From Hymenobacter baengnokdamensis (GTDB taxonomy: Bacteria; Bacteroidota; Bacteroidia; Cytophagales; Hymenobacteraceae), in contig NZ_CP044285.1 of NCBI RefSeq assembly GCF_008728635.1, forward strand, positions 186,001 through 250,000: 64,000 nucleotides of DNA, given 5' to 3'. Under the pieces are notes generated by a model. That model was given only the letters and a program-made list of their open reading frames with translations. It did no database searches and had not been told where the DNA came from. This document shows positions 54,810 to 63,669 of this stretch, in pieces. Positions within the stretch are counted from its first letter, which is position 1. Every line of letters begins with the position of its first letter. Both the position numbers and the translations under genes were made by a program.

Positions 54810-57404
54810 TCATTCGCTCACAAACACCCGCTTCACCCGCTCGCTCACGTTGGTCAGCAGCTCATAGGCAATAGTGCCAATGCGAGCCGCCAACTCACTA
54901 ATGCCCAGCGCTTCGCCAAACACTATCGCCACGTCGCCGGGCCGCGCATCGGCGATATCCGTCACGTCGACCATCACCATATCCATGCACACCGAGCCCA
55001 CCACCGGGGCGCGGCGGCCGTGCAGCAGCACCACGCCCCGGCCGTTGCTGAAGCGCCGGTCGTACCCATCGGCGTAGCCAATGGCCAGCGTGGCCACGCG
55101 GCGCTCGTGGTCGGTCGCGGCGCCGCGCCGCCCGTAGCCCACGGTGGTACCGGCCGGCAGCGTTTTTATCTGGGAGATAGTTGTTTTCAAGGTGCTTACC
55201 GGTAGCAGATTAGCAGCATCCTCCGCCCCCGCCTCTACCCCATACAGGCCCACGCCCAGGCGTACCATATCGAGCTGCGCCTCGGGAAAGCGCCGAATGC
55301 CGGCTGAGTTGAGCGCGTGCTTGAGCGCCGGGTAGCCCAGCACGGCCTCGATGGCGGCGGCCATGCGCCGGAAAGTGCTCAGCTGCTGCCTGGTAAAGTC
55401 GTCGTGGGCCGGGTCGTCGGCCGCCGCCAGGTGGGTCATGATGCCCGCCACCGGCAAGGCGGCGCGGTGGGCGGCCAGCAGCGCCAGCAAGTCGGGCAAT
55501 TCTTCTTCGGCAAAGCCCAGGCGGCGCATACCCGTATCGAGCTTGATATGCAGCGGCGGCAAGGGCCCGGCCCCATCGCTGGTGGCCTCGCGGGCGGCTT
55601 GCAGGTAGTCGTGCAGGCGCTCCAGCGAATATATCTCGGGCTCCAAGCGGTAGCGCCGCAGCTGGCCGAAAGAATCGGGCCCCGGGTTCAGCACCATGAT
55701 GGGCAGGCTGATACCACTATCGCGCAGCTGCTGGCCTTCGTCGGCATAGGCCACGGCCAGGTAGTCGGCCCGCTGAAACTCCAGCAGGCTGGCCACCTCG
55801 TACGAGCCGCTGCCGTAGGCAAAGGCCTTGACCATCACCATGAGCTTGGTGCCGGGGTTCAGGCGCTGGCGGTAGTATTGGAGATTGTGCGTGAGCGCAT
55901 CCAGGTTCACTTCCAGCACCGTGCCGTGCTGAGGCTGCTGCAACGCCGCTACCACGCGCTCGAAGCCAAAGCGCCGCGCGCCCTTTATGAGGATAGTTTC
56001 GTTCTGAAAATCAGCCGGTCGCAGCTCCGCCAGCAGCGCTTCGGTGGAAGGGTAAAATTGAGTCAGGAGTTTTGAGTTAGGAGTTAGGAGTTGGTTATGT
56101 TGAACCCCTTCTGCTAACTCATAACTCAACTCCTCTCCCACCCCAATGAGGCGTGTCACGCCGTGGGCCTGCACCAGCGCCGCCACGCGGGCGTACAGCT
56201 CGGCGCCACTGAGGCCCGATTCAAGCACGTCGCTGAGAATGAGCGTGCGCCCGCCCGGTCGGGCCTGCCGGCTCAGGGCATCGAGCGCCAGCGAGAGGCC
56301 AGCCAAGTCATTATTATAGGTATCATCGAGCAGGTAGCAGCCGTGGCGGCCGGCCTTCATTTCGAGGCGCATAGCTACCGGGTGCAGGCGCAGCAGGCGG
56401 CGCTGAATCTCGGCCGGGGCCAGGGCTTTGGCCGGGTCGAGCTGCCGCCACAGTAGCACCGCCAGGCAATGCAGGGCATTCTCCACCGATGGCTCATCGG
56501 CGAAGGGCAGCGTGAAGCGGGCGGCCAGCCGCAGCGCCAGGCGCTCGTTAGTAAAATGGGCCGCGGCTTCGGCTTCGCCCAGCCGTACCCGCACGCTGGT
56601 GGTACCAGCCGAGTTGGCGGTCAGCCGAAAGCGCAGCGCCGCGCCGGGCGCAGCGCCGCGCGTCCAGGCCAGGGCCGGCAGACCCCGCGACCGCACGGCA
56701 GTGTGCACGGCCGGCTGGTCGGCGCAGTACACCAGCAGCTCGAAGCCGGGCCGCTCGAACAGCCGCAGCTTCTCGCCCAGCTTTTCTGCGGCCGAGGCAA
56801 AGCCCGCGTCGTGGGCCGTGCCGAGCGTGGTAAAAATGCCGTGGGTGGGCCGGATAATCGCGGCCAGCCGGGCCATCTCGCCGCGCTCCGAGATACCAGC
56901 CTCAAAGATGCCCAGCGTGTGCCGGCCGGGCGCCAGCTCCCACACGCTCAGCGGTACGCCCACCTGCGAGTTGTAACTCTTGGGCGAGCGGCAAATGTCT
57001 TCATCGGGTGCCAGCAGCTGAGCCAGCCACTCCTTCACGATGGTTTTACCGTTGGAGCCCGTGACGGCCCACACCGGCCCGGTAAAGGCGGCCCGGTGCT
57101 GCGCCGCCAGCGCTTGCAGCGCAGCCAGCGTATCGGCCACCTGCACGAAGCCCGCGCCCGCAAACGGGGCCAGGCTGGCCGGCGGCTGGCTCACTACAAA
57201 CAAGCGTATGCCTTTGGCATACAAGGCCGCCAGGTGCTGGTGGCCATCGTGATTAGGCCCGCGTAAAGCGAAAAACACTGCGCCTTCGGTGAGGCCGACG
57301 CGGCGGCTGTCGAGCAGCAGCGTGGCAACGGGGGTGTCAGCGGCGGGCGCTTGCAGCAGGGTGCCGCTCAGCCGTCTGGGCAAGTCGGAGAAACGAATAG
57401 ACAT
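54810..57404 (-). CDS. Fused MurF ligase and alanine racemase
   Basis: 864 residues. The N-terminal half is MurF: VAVTGSNGKT-type P-loop (AVTGSNGKTIVKEWL near residue 115), FEAGISERGEM and the ligase C-terminal domain with LLDDTYNNDLAGL. The C-terminal half from about residue 500 is alanine racemase: PLP Lys in VMVKAFAYGSG (near residue 525), LDTGMRRLGF, RLGVGLYGV, IGYADGYDRRF with the catalytic Tyr, and CMDMVMVDVTD. It adds D-Ala-D-Ala to the muramyl tripeptide and makes D-Ala. This fusion is usual in Bacteroidota. Residues about 424-447 (EELSYELA, then LLTPNSKLLTQ) are encoded by a hairpin repeat inserted in frame. Confidence 0.95.
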   Translation of the reverse strand: MSIRFSDLPRRLSGTLLQAPAADTPVATLLLDSRRVGLTEGAVFFALRGPNHDGHQHLAALYAKGIRLFVVSQPPASLAPFAGAGFVQVADTLAALQALAAQHRAAFTGPVWAVTGSNGKTIVKEWLAQLLAPDEDICRSPKSYNSQVGVPLSVWELAPGRHTLGIFEAGISERGEMARLAAIIRPTHGIFTTLGTAHDAGFASAAEKLGEKLRLFERPGFELLVYCADQPAVHTAVRSRGLPALAWTRGAAPGAALRFRLTANSAGTTSVRVRLGEAEAAAHFTNERLALRLAARFTLPFADEPSVENALHCLAVLLWRQLDPAKALAPAEIQRRLLRLHPVAMRLEMKAGRHGCYLLDDTYNNDLAGLSLALDALSRQARPGGRTLILSDVLESGLSGAELYARVAALVQAHGVTRLIGVGEELSYELAEGVQHNQLLTPNSKLLTQFYPSTEALLAELRPADFQNETILIKGARRFGFERVVAALQQPQHGTVLEVNLDALTHNLQYYRQRLNPGTKLMVMVKAFAYGSGSYEVASLLEFQRADYLAVAYADEGQQLRDSGISLPIMVLNPGPDSFGQLRRYRLEPEIYSLERLHDYLQAAREATSDGAGPLPPLHIKLDTGMRRLGFAEEELPDLLALLAAHRAALPVAGIMTHLAAADDPAHDDFTRQQLSTFRRMAAAIEAVLGYPALKHALNSAGIRRFPEAQLDMVRLGVGLYGVEAGAEDAANLLPVSTLKTTISQIKTLPAGTTVGYGRRGAATDHERRVATLAIGYADGYDRRFSNGRGVVLLHGRRAPVVGSVCMDMVMVDVTDIADARPGDVAIVFGEALGISELAARIGTIAYELLTNVSERVKRVFVSE
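56062..56132. repeat. C-depleted hairpin repeat inside murF-alr
   Basis: GAGTTTTGAGTTAGGAGTTA lies on the left of the plus strand, and CTAACTCATAACTCAACTCC on the right, giving an imperfect hairpin. The reading frame stays open through it and codes for LLTPNSKLLTQ and EELSYELA. It resembles the intergenic repeats at 9605, 26236, 29094 and 38514 in strand bias and unit length. Confidence 0.7.
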
Positions 57405-57411
57405 GGCCCGG

Positions 57412-57419
57412 CAAAGGTC
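57412..57419 (-). promoter_or_regulatory. Near-consensus -7 box before murF-alr
   Basis: GACCTTTG (one base off TAnnTTTG) on the minus strand, 7 nt before the ATG at 57404. Confidence 0.45.
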
Positions 57420-57529
57420 GGGACGGAGTTTTTTAAACCACCCGAAGGCCGCTGCTGGGCTGGACGCGCCTTTTAAACATATAAAATATATTATGCCCTC
57501 ATAACTAGAACGCCAGCACGGTCGATGGC

Positions 57530-57560
57530 TTTGTTTACCTCCCAGGTTAGGCTACCTTTC
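57530..57560 (+). promoter_or_regulatory. Promoter of the AraC-type regulator
   Basis: TTTG (57530-57533), then 19 bp, then TACCTTTC (57553-57560). The spacing is that of the Bacteroidota -33/-7 pair. The box ends 3 nt before ATG 57564, which indicates a leaderless message and rules out the ATG at 57525. Confidence 0.65.
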
Positions 57561-57563
57561 AAC

Positions 57564-58379
57564 ATGCAGCATCACGAAGTTGAGCCTCCCGAAGCGCTAC
57601 GCGCTGCCATTAAATGCGTGTGGTACACCAGCATGGACCTGGGAGACACCCCAGCGAGCTTTGAGGTGGTACCGGATGGCTACGCGGAAATTATTTTCCA
57701 TTTTGGAAGCGCTTGCAGCATTGCCACCCCCGAAGGCTTGCAGCCGCTGCCCTCCCCGTTTCTGGTGGGGCTGCTCAATCAGCCGGCCGTTTTTTACTCG
57801 AAAAACCGCTTGCAAGTCCTTGGCATCCGGTGCTTTCCCTGGACGGTATTCGAGCTGCTCGGGCTGACGGCCGGCAAAGACGGCGTGCGCACTTTTGAGC
57901 ATCCTATTGCCCAGCTTCACGCTGCGTTGGCCGAGTGGGTGCAAGCAGGCCGGGTAGCGGAAGCCCTGGCTCAGCTACTCGACTATTTTCGGACTGCCCG
58001 CGCGCAACCAGCCAGCGACGGCCTGCTTGACAAGGCGGGCGGGGCAATGCGGGCCGCCAACGGCACCTTGCCGGTAAGCCAGGTAGCGGCGGCGCATGCT
58101 ACGGTCCGCACCCTGGAAAGAAAGTTCAAGCAGGCGGCTGGCCACACGGTGAAAGACGTATCGGGGCTGATGCGCTTTGAGCAGGTACGCAACCACTTAT
58201 GGCATTCGCCCGATGCCAACCTGGCCGGCCTGGCGCAGGAGTTGGGCTATACCGACCAAGCTCACCTCAGCCGGGAGTTTAAGCGCTACAGCGGCACAAC
58301 ACCCGCCGCCTTCGCCCGCAAAGCCAAAAAAGAGCAACGGGCAGTGAGCCCCGATTTTGTCGCGTTTGTACAAGCCTGA
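57564..58379 (+). CDS. AraC-family transcription regulator
   Basis: 271 residues from ATG 57564. An N-terminal sensor region (PDGYAEIIFHFGSACSI, then LVGLLNQPAVFYSKNRLQVLGIRCFPW) is like that of the DUF6597-type AraC proteins. The C-terminal double helix-turn-helix is VSQVAAAHATVRTLERKFKQAAGHTVKDVSGLMRFEQ and LAGLAQELGYTDQAHLSREFKRYSGTTPAAF. It lies 62 bp upstream of an FAD monooxygenase gene on the same strand and may control it. Confidence 0.88.
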   Translation: MQHHEVEPPEALRAAIKCVWYTSMDLGDTPASFEVVPDGYAEIIFHFGSACSIATPEGLQPLPSPFLVGLLNQPAVFYSKNRLQVLGIRCFPWTVFELLGLTAGKDGVRTFEHPIAQLHAALAEWVQAGRVAEALAQLLDYFRTARAQPASDGLLDKAGGAMRAANGTLPVSQVAAAHATVRTLERKFKQAAGHTVKDVSGLMRFEQVRNHLWHSPDANLAGLAQELGYTDQAHLSREFKRYSGTTPAAFARKAKKEQRAVSPDFVAFVQA

Positions 58380-58441
58380 CGCCGGTGGCTTCCGGAATTT
58401 TGTATCGCTTTCACCAGTAGCTGAAAGCGACTCTTAATTAC

Positions 58442-60037
58442 ATGAAATCCGCACAAAATCAGGCTGTTTACGATGTCATCATTGCCGGAGCCGGGCCAGT
58501 AGGGCTGTTTCTGGCCTGCGAGTTGGCTTTGGCCAACTGCTCGGTGCTGGTGCTGGAAAAGGCCCCGAGCCCGCACTCGCCCCTAAAGCAGCTGCCGTTT
58601 GGGCTGCGGGGGCTCAATGCGCCGTCCGTTGAGGCGCTTTTTCGCCGGGGGCTGCTCGACGAGCTGGAGGTGTCGAAGCGCATCGGCTTCCCGCACAACC
58701 CCTCCCCGGCCAGCCAAACGCCTAAGCCCCAGACAGGTGGTCATTTCGCCGGCATTGCGTTTTCGGGCAGCACCATTGATATCTCCCAGTGGAAATACCG
58801 CCTGCCCAGCTCGACGAGCACCCAGCTTTTATCTGAGATAGAAGAGCTTGAAACCGTATTGGCGCGCCGGGCAGCGGCCTTGGGGGTGGTAATCAAGCGC
58901 GGGCGGGCCATTGCCGGCTTGCAGCAAACCCCGGACGGGGTGACTGTGCAGGCGGGTGATGCCTGCTTCGAGGCTGGCTGGCTGGTGGGCTGCGACGGGG
59001 GCCGGAGCGCAGTGCGCAAAGCAGCTGGCTTCGATTTTGCCGGCACGGAGCCCGAATTTACCGGCTACACCGCGCAGGTTGACCTGGCCGACCCCGAGAA
59101 GCTCAAGCCAGGCCGCAACGTAACCCCGACCGGCATGTACATGCAGTCGCAGCCCGGCTACCTGATACTGCAGGATTTTGATGCGGGCACCTTTCACCAG
59201 GCCCAGCAGCCCGTTACGCTGGAGCACCTGCAGCACCTGCTGCGCCGGGTTTCCGATACTGATGTGACTATTCAGGCCCTGCACCTGGCCACCACCTGGA
59301 CCGACCGCGCCCGGCAGGCCACTACCTACCGCCGCGGCCGGGTGCTGCTGGCCGGCGATGCGGCCCACATTCATGCGCCCTTGGGCGGCCAGGGGCTCAA
59401 CCTGGGGCTAGGCGATGCCCTGAACCTGGGCTGGAAGCTTGCTGCCACCATCCACGGGACAGCGCCGGCAGGCTTGCTCGACAGCTACCACACCGAGCGG
59501 CATCCTATCGGGGCGCAGGTGCTGGATTGGTCACGCGCTCAGGTGGCCATTATGAGGCCCGACCCCCATGCCCGCGCGCTGCACGCCATTGTGCGCGACC
59601 TGCTGCATACCCGCGACGGAGCGACTTATTTTGCCGGGCGCATATGGGGCATTTCCACGCACTACGAGCTGGGCAGCGCCCATCCGCTGGTCGGCCACAG
59701 CGCGCCCAACTTTGAGTTTGAAACCGGCACCACCCTTGGCGAGCTCATGCGCGAGGGCCACGGCATGTTGCTCGATTTCGAGGATAACGCTTCCCTGAAA
59801 GCATGCGTGAGTGCTTACGACGGCCAACTAACCTACATCTTAGGCCGCGCCAAGGACCAGCTAGGCATAAGCGCCGCCCTCATACGCCCCGATGGGTTTG
59901 TGGCTTGGGCTGCCGACCGCGACCCCGATTACACCGAGCTTGAGCGGGCGGCGGCCCGCTGGTTTGCGGGCAATTTGGCAAGCAGCGCAGTAGTAAAAGC
60001 GGCCGGTTCGGCAAGCTCTGCGCCGTCGGCATCGTAA
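58442..60037 (+). CDS. FAD-dependent monooxygenase, aromatic hydroxylase type
   Basis: 531 residues. FAD site: YDVIIAGAGPVGLFLACELALANCSVLVLEK; the conserved GCDGGRSAVRKAAG; and RVLLAGDAAHIHAPLGGQGLNLGLGDALNLGWKLA. The C-terminal 120 residues are a thioredoxin-like extension common in the PheA/TfdB/Rox group, with no CxxC. Enzymes of this group hydroxylate phenols, polyketide antibiotics or rifamycins with NAD(P)H. The substrate cannot be told. An AraC-type regulator precedes it, as is common for inducible detoxification genes. Confidence 0.88.
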   Translation: MKSAQNQAVYDVIIAGAGPVGLFLACELALANCSVLVLEKAPSPHSPLKQLPFGLRGLNAPSVEALFRRGLLDELEVSKRIGFPHNPSPASQTPKPQTGGHFAGIAFSGSTIDISQWKYRLPSSTSTQLLSEIEELETVLARRAAALGVVIKRGRAIAGLQQTPDGVTVQAGDACFEAGWLVGCDGGRSAVRKAAGFDFAGTEPEFTGYTAQVDLADPEKLKPGRNVTPTGMYMQSQPGYLILQDFDAGTFHQAQQPVTLEHLQHLLRRVSDTDVTIQALHLATTWTDRARQATTYRRGRVLLAGDAAHIHAPLGGQGLNLGLGDALNLGWKLAATIHGTAPAGLLDSYHTERHPIGAQVLDWSRAQVAIMRPDPHARALHAIVRDLLHTRDGATYFAGRIWGISTHYELGSAHPLVGHSAPNFEFETGTTLGELMREGHGMLLDFEDNASLKACVSAYDGQLTYILGRAKDQLGISAALIRPDGFVAWAADRDPDYTELERAAARWFAGNLASSAVVKAAGSASSAPSAS

Positions 60038-60129
60038 AAGTAGCTTGTGCCCTGGGCGGCTTGCTACCTGCATACCCGCCCCGGCGCTACCTTCGGGCTT
60101 CCATTGCCCAATCGTATTTAAACCGCCCG

Positions 60130-62715
60130 ATGGCCGTTTCCGCTTCGCTTACCCCTCCGCCTGCGCCGCTGTGGCAGCGGGCCTGGCCGCACGTGCTGGC
60201 CGTGTTGTTCTTCGTGGTGCTGGCCGTGGCCTACTTCGCGCCCATCGTCTTCGACCACCAAACATTAGCGCAGCACGATATTACCCAGTTTCAGGGCGGC
60301 GCGCACGAGACGCAGCAGTGGGCCGCCGAGCACGGCCACGAGCCGCTGTGGACCAACTCCATGTTCAGCGGGATGCCGACCTACCTCATCTCGGTGCACT
60401 TTCCCGGCGACCTGTTCGTGTTTGTGCAGAAGGCCGTGGCGTTGGGTTTGCCGGGCGTAGTGAGCAATTTATTTGTGGCCTTGCTCTGCGGCTACGTGCT
60501 GCTGGTGGCGCTGGGCGTGCGGCCCCTGGTGGCGGTAGCCGGCGCGGTGGCGCTGGGCTTTTCGAGCTACAACCTCGCCATTCTGGCGGCCGGGCACAAC
60601 ACCAAGTCGTGGGCGCTGGCCTACGCGCCGCTGGTGCTGGGCGGGCTGCTGCTGGCTTTCCGCCAGAATAAATGGCTGGGCGCGGCCCTCTTCACGCTGG
60701 GCCTGACCATGAACGTGCGGGCCAACCACCCGCAAATCACCTATTACCTGGGTTTGCTGGTGGCTATTTATGGTCTTATTGAGCTGGTGGCCGCCATTCG
60801 GGCCGGGCGCTTGCCCGACTTTCTTAGCCGCGTAGCCTTGCTGGGCGTGGGTGCGCTGCTGGCTGTGGGCGTCAGCTTCGGCCGCCTCTACACTACCTAC
60901 GAATACAGTAAATACAGCAACCGCTCGCCCTCTGAGCTAAAAGTCCTGCCGCCCCAGCCCGGCCAGACTAGCCCCAGCGCCCGGCAGCAGGACCGTGACT
61001 ACGCCTTTGCCTATAGCTACGGCGTGGGCGAGACAATGACGCTGCTGGTGCCCAACTTCTATGGCGGCAGCAGCGCCATGCCACTGGGTAAAGACTCGCA
61101 CCTGGCCGCCGCCGGCCTGCCCGAAGAATACCTGGGCAGCATGCCCACCTACTGGGGCGACCAGGCCTACGTGGCCGGCCCGGTGTACGTGGGCGTCACG
61201 GTTTGCTTTCTGTTTGTGCTTGGGCTGTTCGTGGTCGATAAGCGCACGCGCTACTGGCTGCTGGCGGGCACGCTGCTCTCGTTCGTGCTGGCCTGGGGCA
61301 AGAACTTTGAGACCATTAATAACCTGATATTCGACTACCTGCCGGGCTACCGCAGCTTCCGCGCCGTGAGCATGGGCCTGGTAATAGCCCAGCTGGCTAT
61401 GCCGCTGCTAGCCGCGCTGGCGCTCTCGCGCATCCTGCGGCCACGCCCGGTAGCGGTGCCTCCAGGCGCCGGACCCGCTGCCGAGCCGGTGCATCCGGCC
61501 CTGGCCAAAGCGGCACGCGCCGCCGCCGGCACGCCGGCCGTGGTGGTCGAGTCGGCCGACAATCAGCTGCGCACCCGGCAGTTGCTGTATGCCGGCGCCA
61601 TTACGGCCGGCTTTCTGCTGCTGAGCTGGATTGCCAGCCTGAGCTTCGATTATGCCTCGCCGCAGGATGCCGGGCTCTCGCAAAGTGGCTTTACGCCCCA
61701 GCTGATGACGGCCCTGCGCGCCGACCGCGCCGATTTGCTGCACAACGATATCTGGCGCGGGCTGCTGTTTGTGGGCCTCACGCTGGCGGCGCTGTTTTTC
61801 TATTTGAAGGGCAAAATCGACGCCCGCCTTGCCGCGCTGGCGGTGGCAGCGCTGGTCTTGCTCGACCTCTGGACGGTGGACAAGCGCTACCTCGGCGAGA
61901 AGAATTTTCAGAATGAAACCATCGTCGAGAGCTTCCAGCCTTCGCCCGCCGACCAGCAGATACTCCAGGACAAGGACCTGAGCTACCGCGTGCTCAACCT
62001 CGGCAACCCGTTCAACGAGGCCCGCACCTCGTACTTTCATAAGAGCATCGGCGGCTACCACGGCGCCAAGCTGCGCCGCTACCAGGACCTCATCGAGCGC
62101 CAGATTTCGCAGAACAACACCGGCGTGCTCAACATGCTGAACACGCGCTACGTGATAGTGCCGCCCCAGAAGCAAGGCGAAGCCGAGCAGGTGCAGCGCA
62201 ACCCCGGCGCGCTGGGCAACGCCTGGTTTGTGCGCGAGCTGAAAGCCGTGGCTAGCCCCGACGAGGAAATGAACGCCCTCTCCAGCCTCAATACCAAACA
62301 GGTAGCGGTGGTGGATACCCACAAGTTTCCCGACGTGAAGCCGGCGACCTACGCCGACTCGTCGGCCACCATTGCCCTCACCAGCTACGCACCCGATGCC
62401 CTCACCTACCGCTACTCGGCCGCCCAGCCGGCCACGGTGGTGTTCTCCGAAATCTATTACGCCGACGGCTGGCAGGCTTTCCTCGATGGCAAGCCGGTGC
62501 CGTATTTCCGGGCCGACTGGGTGCTGCGGGCCATGCAGGTGCCGGCCGGCTCGCACGAAATCAAGTTTGTATTCGAGCCCAAAGAATATAAGATTGGCAA
62601 TACAGTATCGCTGCTTTCCAGCATTGGGGTGCTGCTGGCGGTGGTGGCGGCGGGCATCTTCGGCTTCCGGCAGCGCCGGATTAATGAGGATAATGACACT
62701 GCCAAAGCCGCCTGA
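60130..62715 (+). CDS. YfhO-family membrane protein
   Basis: 861 residues from ATG 60130 (MAVSASLTPPPAPLWQRAWPH); the frame extends to 60061 but a promoter-like TACCTTCG lies at 60088. There are about twelve helices, an early loop with DITQFQGGAHETQQWA and the GFSSYNLAILAAGHNTKSWALAYAPL segment, a soluble region from about 560 to 800 (FQNETIVESFQPSPADQQILQDK, NMLNTRYVIVPP) and a final beta domain and helix (VFSEIYYADGWQAFLDGKPVPYF, then VSLLSSIGVLLAVVAAGIF). YfhO proteins are GT-C-like and linked to lipid or polymer glycosylation. The substrate is unknown. Confidence 0.88.
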   Translation: MAVSASLTPPPAPLWQRAWPHVLAVLFFVVLAVAYFAPIVFDHQTLAQHDITQFQGGAHETQQWAAEHGHEPLWTNSMFSGMPTYLISVHFPGDLFVFVQKAVALGLPGVVSNLFVALLCGYVLLVALGVRPLVAVAGAVALGFSSYNLAILAAGHNTKSWALAYAPLVLGGLLLAFRQNKWLGAALFTLGLTMNVRANHPQITYYLGLLVAIYGLIELVAAIRAGRLPDFLSRVALLGVGALLAVGVSFGRLYTTYEYSKYSNRSPSELKVLPPQPGQTSPSARQQDRDYAFAYSYGVGETMTLLVPNFYGGSSAMPLGKDSHLAAAGLPEEYLGSMPTYWGDQAYVAGPVYVGVTVCFLFVLGLFVVDKRTRYWLLAGTLLSFVLAWGKNFETINNLIFDYLPGYRSFRAVSMGLVIAQLAMPLLAALALSRILRPRPVAVPPGAGPAAEPVHPALAKAARAAAGTPAVVVESADNQLRTRQLLYAGAITAGFLLLSWIASLSFDYASPQDAGLSQSGFTPQLMTALRADRADLLHNDIWRGLLFVGLTLAALFFYLKGKIDARLAALAVAALVLLDLWTVDKRYLGEKNFQNETIVESFQPSPADQQILQDKDLSYRVLNLGNPFNEARTSYFHKSIGGYHGAKLRRYQDLIERQISQNNTGVLNMLNTRYVIVPPQKQGEAEQVQRNPGALGNAWFVRELKAVASPDEEMNALSSLNTKQVAVVDTHKFPDVKPATYADSSATIALTSYAPDALTYRYSAAQPATVVFSEIYYADGWQAFLDGKPVPYFRADWVLRAMQVPAGSHEIKFVFEPKEYKIGNTVSLLSSIGVLLAVVAAGIFGFRQRRINEDNDTAKAA

Positions 62716-62738
62716 ACCCGCCGGGCGTTGCGCTCGAA

Positions 62739-63635
62739 ATGACAAACAATTTTTTACTTCCTATCCTCCACCCTGCCGCCGAGCGCCACGGCGTGCGCCT
62801 GCTGCTCTGGCGCGACGACCTACTCAACCCCGACCTGCCCGGCAACAAGGCCCGCAAGCTTAGGTACAACCTGCAAGCGGCCACTGCGCAGGGCCACGCG
62901 CGCCTGCTGACCTTCGGCGGCGCGTACTCCAACCACCTCGCGGCCGTAGCGACGGCGGGGCGGCTCTACGGGTTTGCCACTATTGGCCTGGTGCGCGGCG
63001 AAGAGCACCAGCCCCTCAACCCGACCCTGGCGCAGTGCGTGGCCGATGGCATGGCTCTGCACTATCTCGACCGCGCCACTTACCGCCGCCGCAATGAGCC
63101 GGAATTTTTAACCGACATCCGGCGGCAGTTCGGCCACCCCTATCTGCTGCCCGAGGGCGGCACCAATGCGCTGGCCCTGCGCGGCGTGGCCGAGCTTATC
63201 GGCGAGCTGCGCCGGCACACCGACTTCGATGCCGTGGCCGTGGCGGCCGGCACCGGCGGCACCCTGGCCGGCCTGGCGCTGGGGCTGGCCGAGGCCGCCT
63301 ATCCGGCCCGCGCGCTGGGCATAGCGGCCCTGAAAGGCGCTGATTTTTTGCGCGCCGAGATTGACGCGCTGACGCAGGCCGCCGCCAACCGCCCGCTCAC
63401 CAACTACGAGCTGCACACCGGCTACCACTTCGGCGGCTACGCCCGGCTGCCGCTTAAGCTACGGGCATTCATTCAGCAGTTTCAGGCTGACTATGGCGTG
63501 TTGCTCGACCCTATCTATACCGGCAAGCTGCTTTTTGGGGTGCTGGACCTTATCAAAAAAGGGCACTTTACGCCCGGCAGCACCGTGGTAGCCGTGCATA
63601 CGGGTGGCCTGCAAGCCTGGGCGGGGTTCTTGTAG
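62739..63635 (+). CDS. PLP-dependent ACC deaminase / D-cysteine desulfhydrase family
   Basis: 298 residues. The PLP Lys is in LPGNKARKLRYNL, followed by TFGGAYSNHLAAVATAG (substrate-binding Ser-Asn-His), VAAGTGGTLAGLALG (phosphate cradle) and LDPIYTGKLLFGVLDLI. The family opens 1-aminocyclopropane-1-carboxylate or breaks down D-cysteine; motifs do not separate the two with certainty, so a symbol is not given. It begins 23 bp after the YfhO gene. Confidence 0.9.
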   Translation: MTNNFLLPILHPAAERHGVRLLLWRDDLLNPDLPGNKARKLRYNLQAATAQGHARLLTFGGAYSNHLAAVATAGRLYGFATIGLVRGEEHQPLNPTLAQCVADGMALHYLDRATYRRRNEPEFLTDIRRQFGHPYLLPEGGTNALALRGVAELIGELRRHTDFDAVAVAAGTGGTLAGLALGLAEAAYPARALGIAALKGADFLRAEIDALTQAAANRPLTNYELHTGYHFGGYARLPLKLRAFIQQFQADYGVLLDPIYTGKLLFGVLDLIKKGHFTPGSTVVAVHTGGLQAWAGFL

Positions 63636-63669
63636 GCAATAAAAAACCCGTGGCCGGGAAAGCGCCTGC

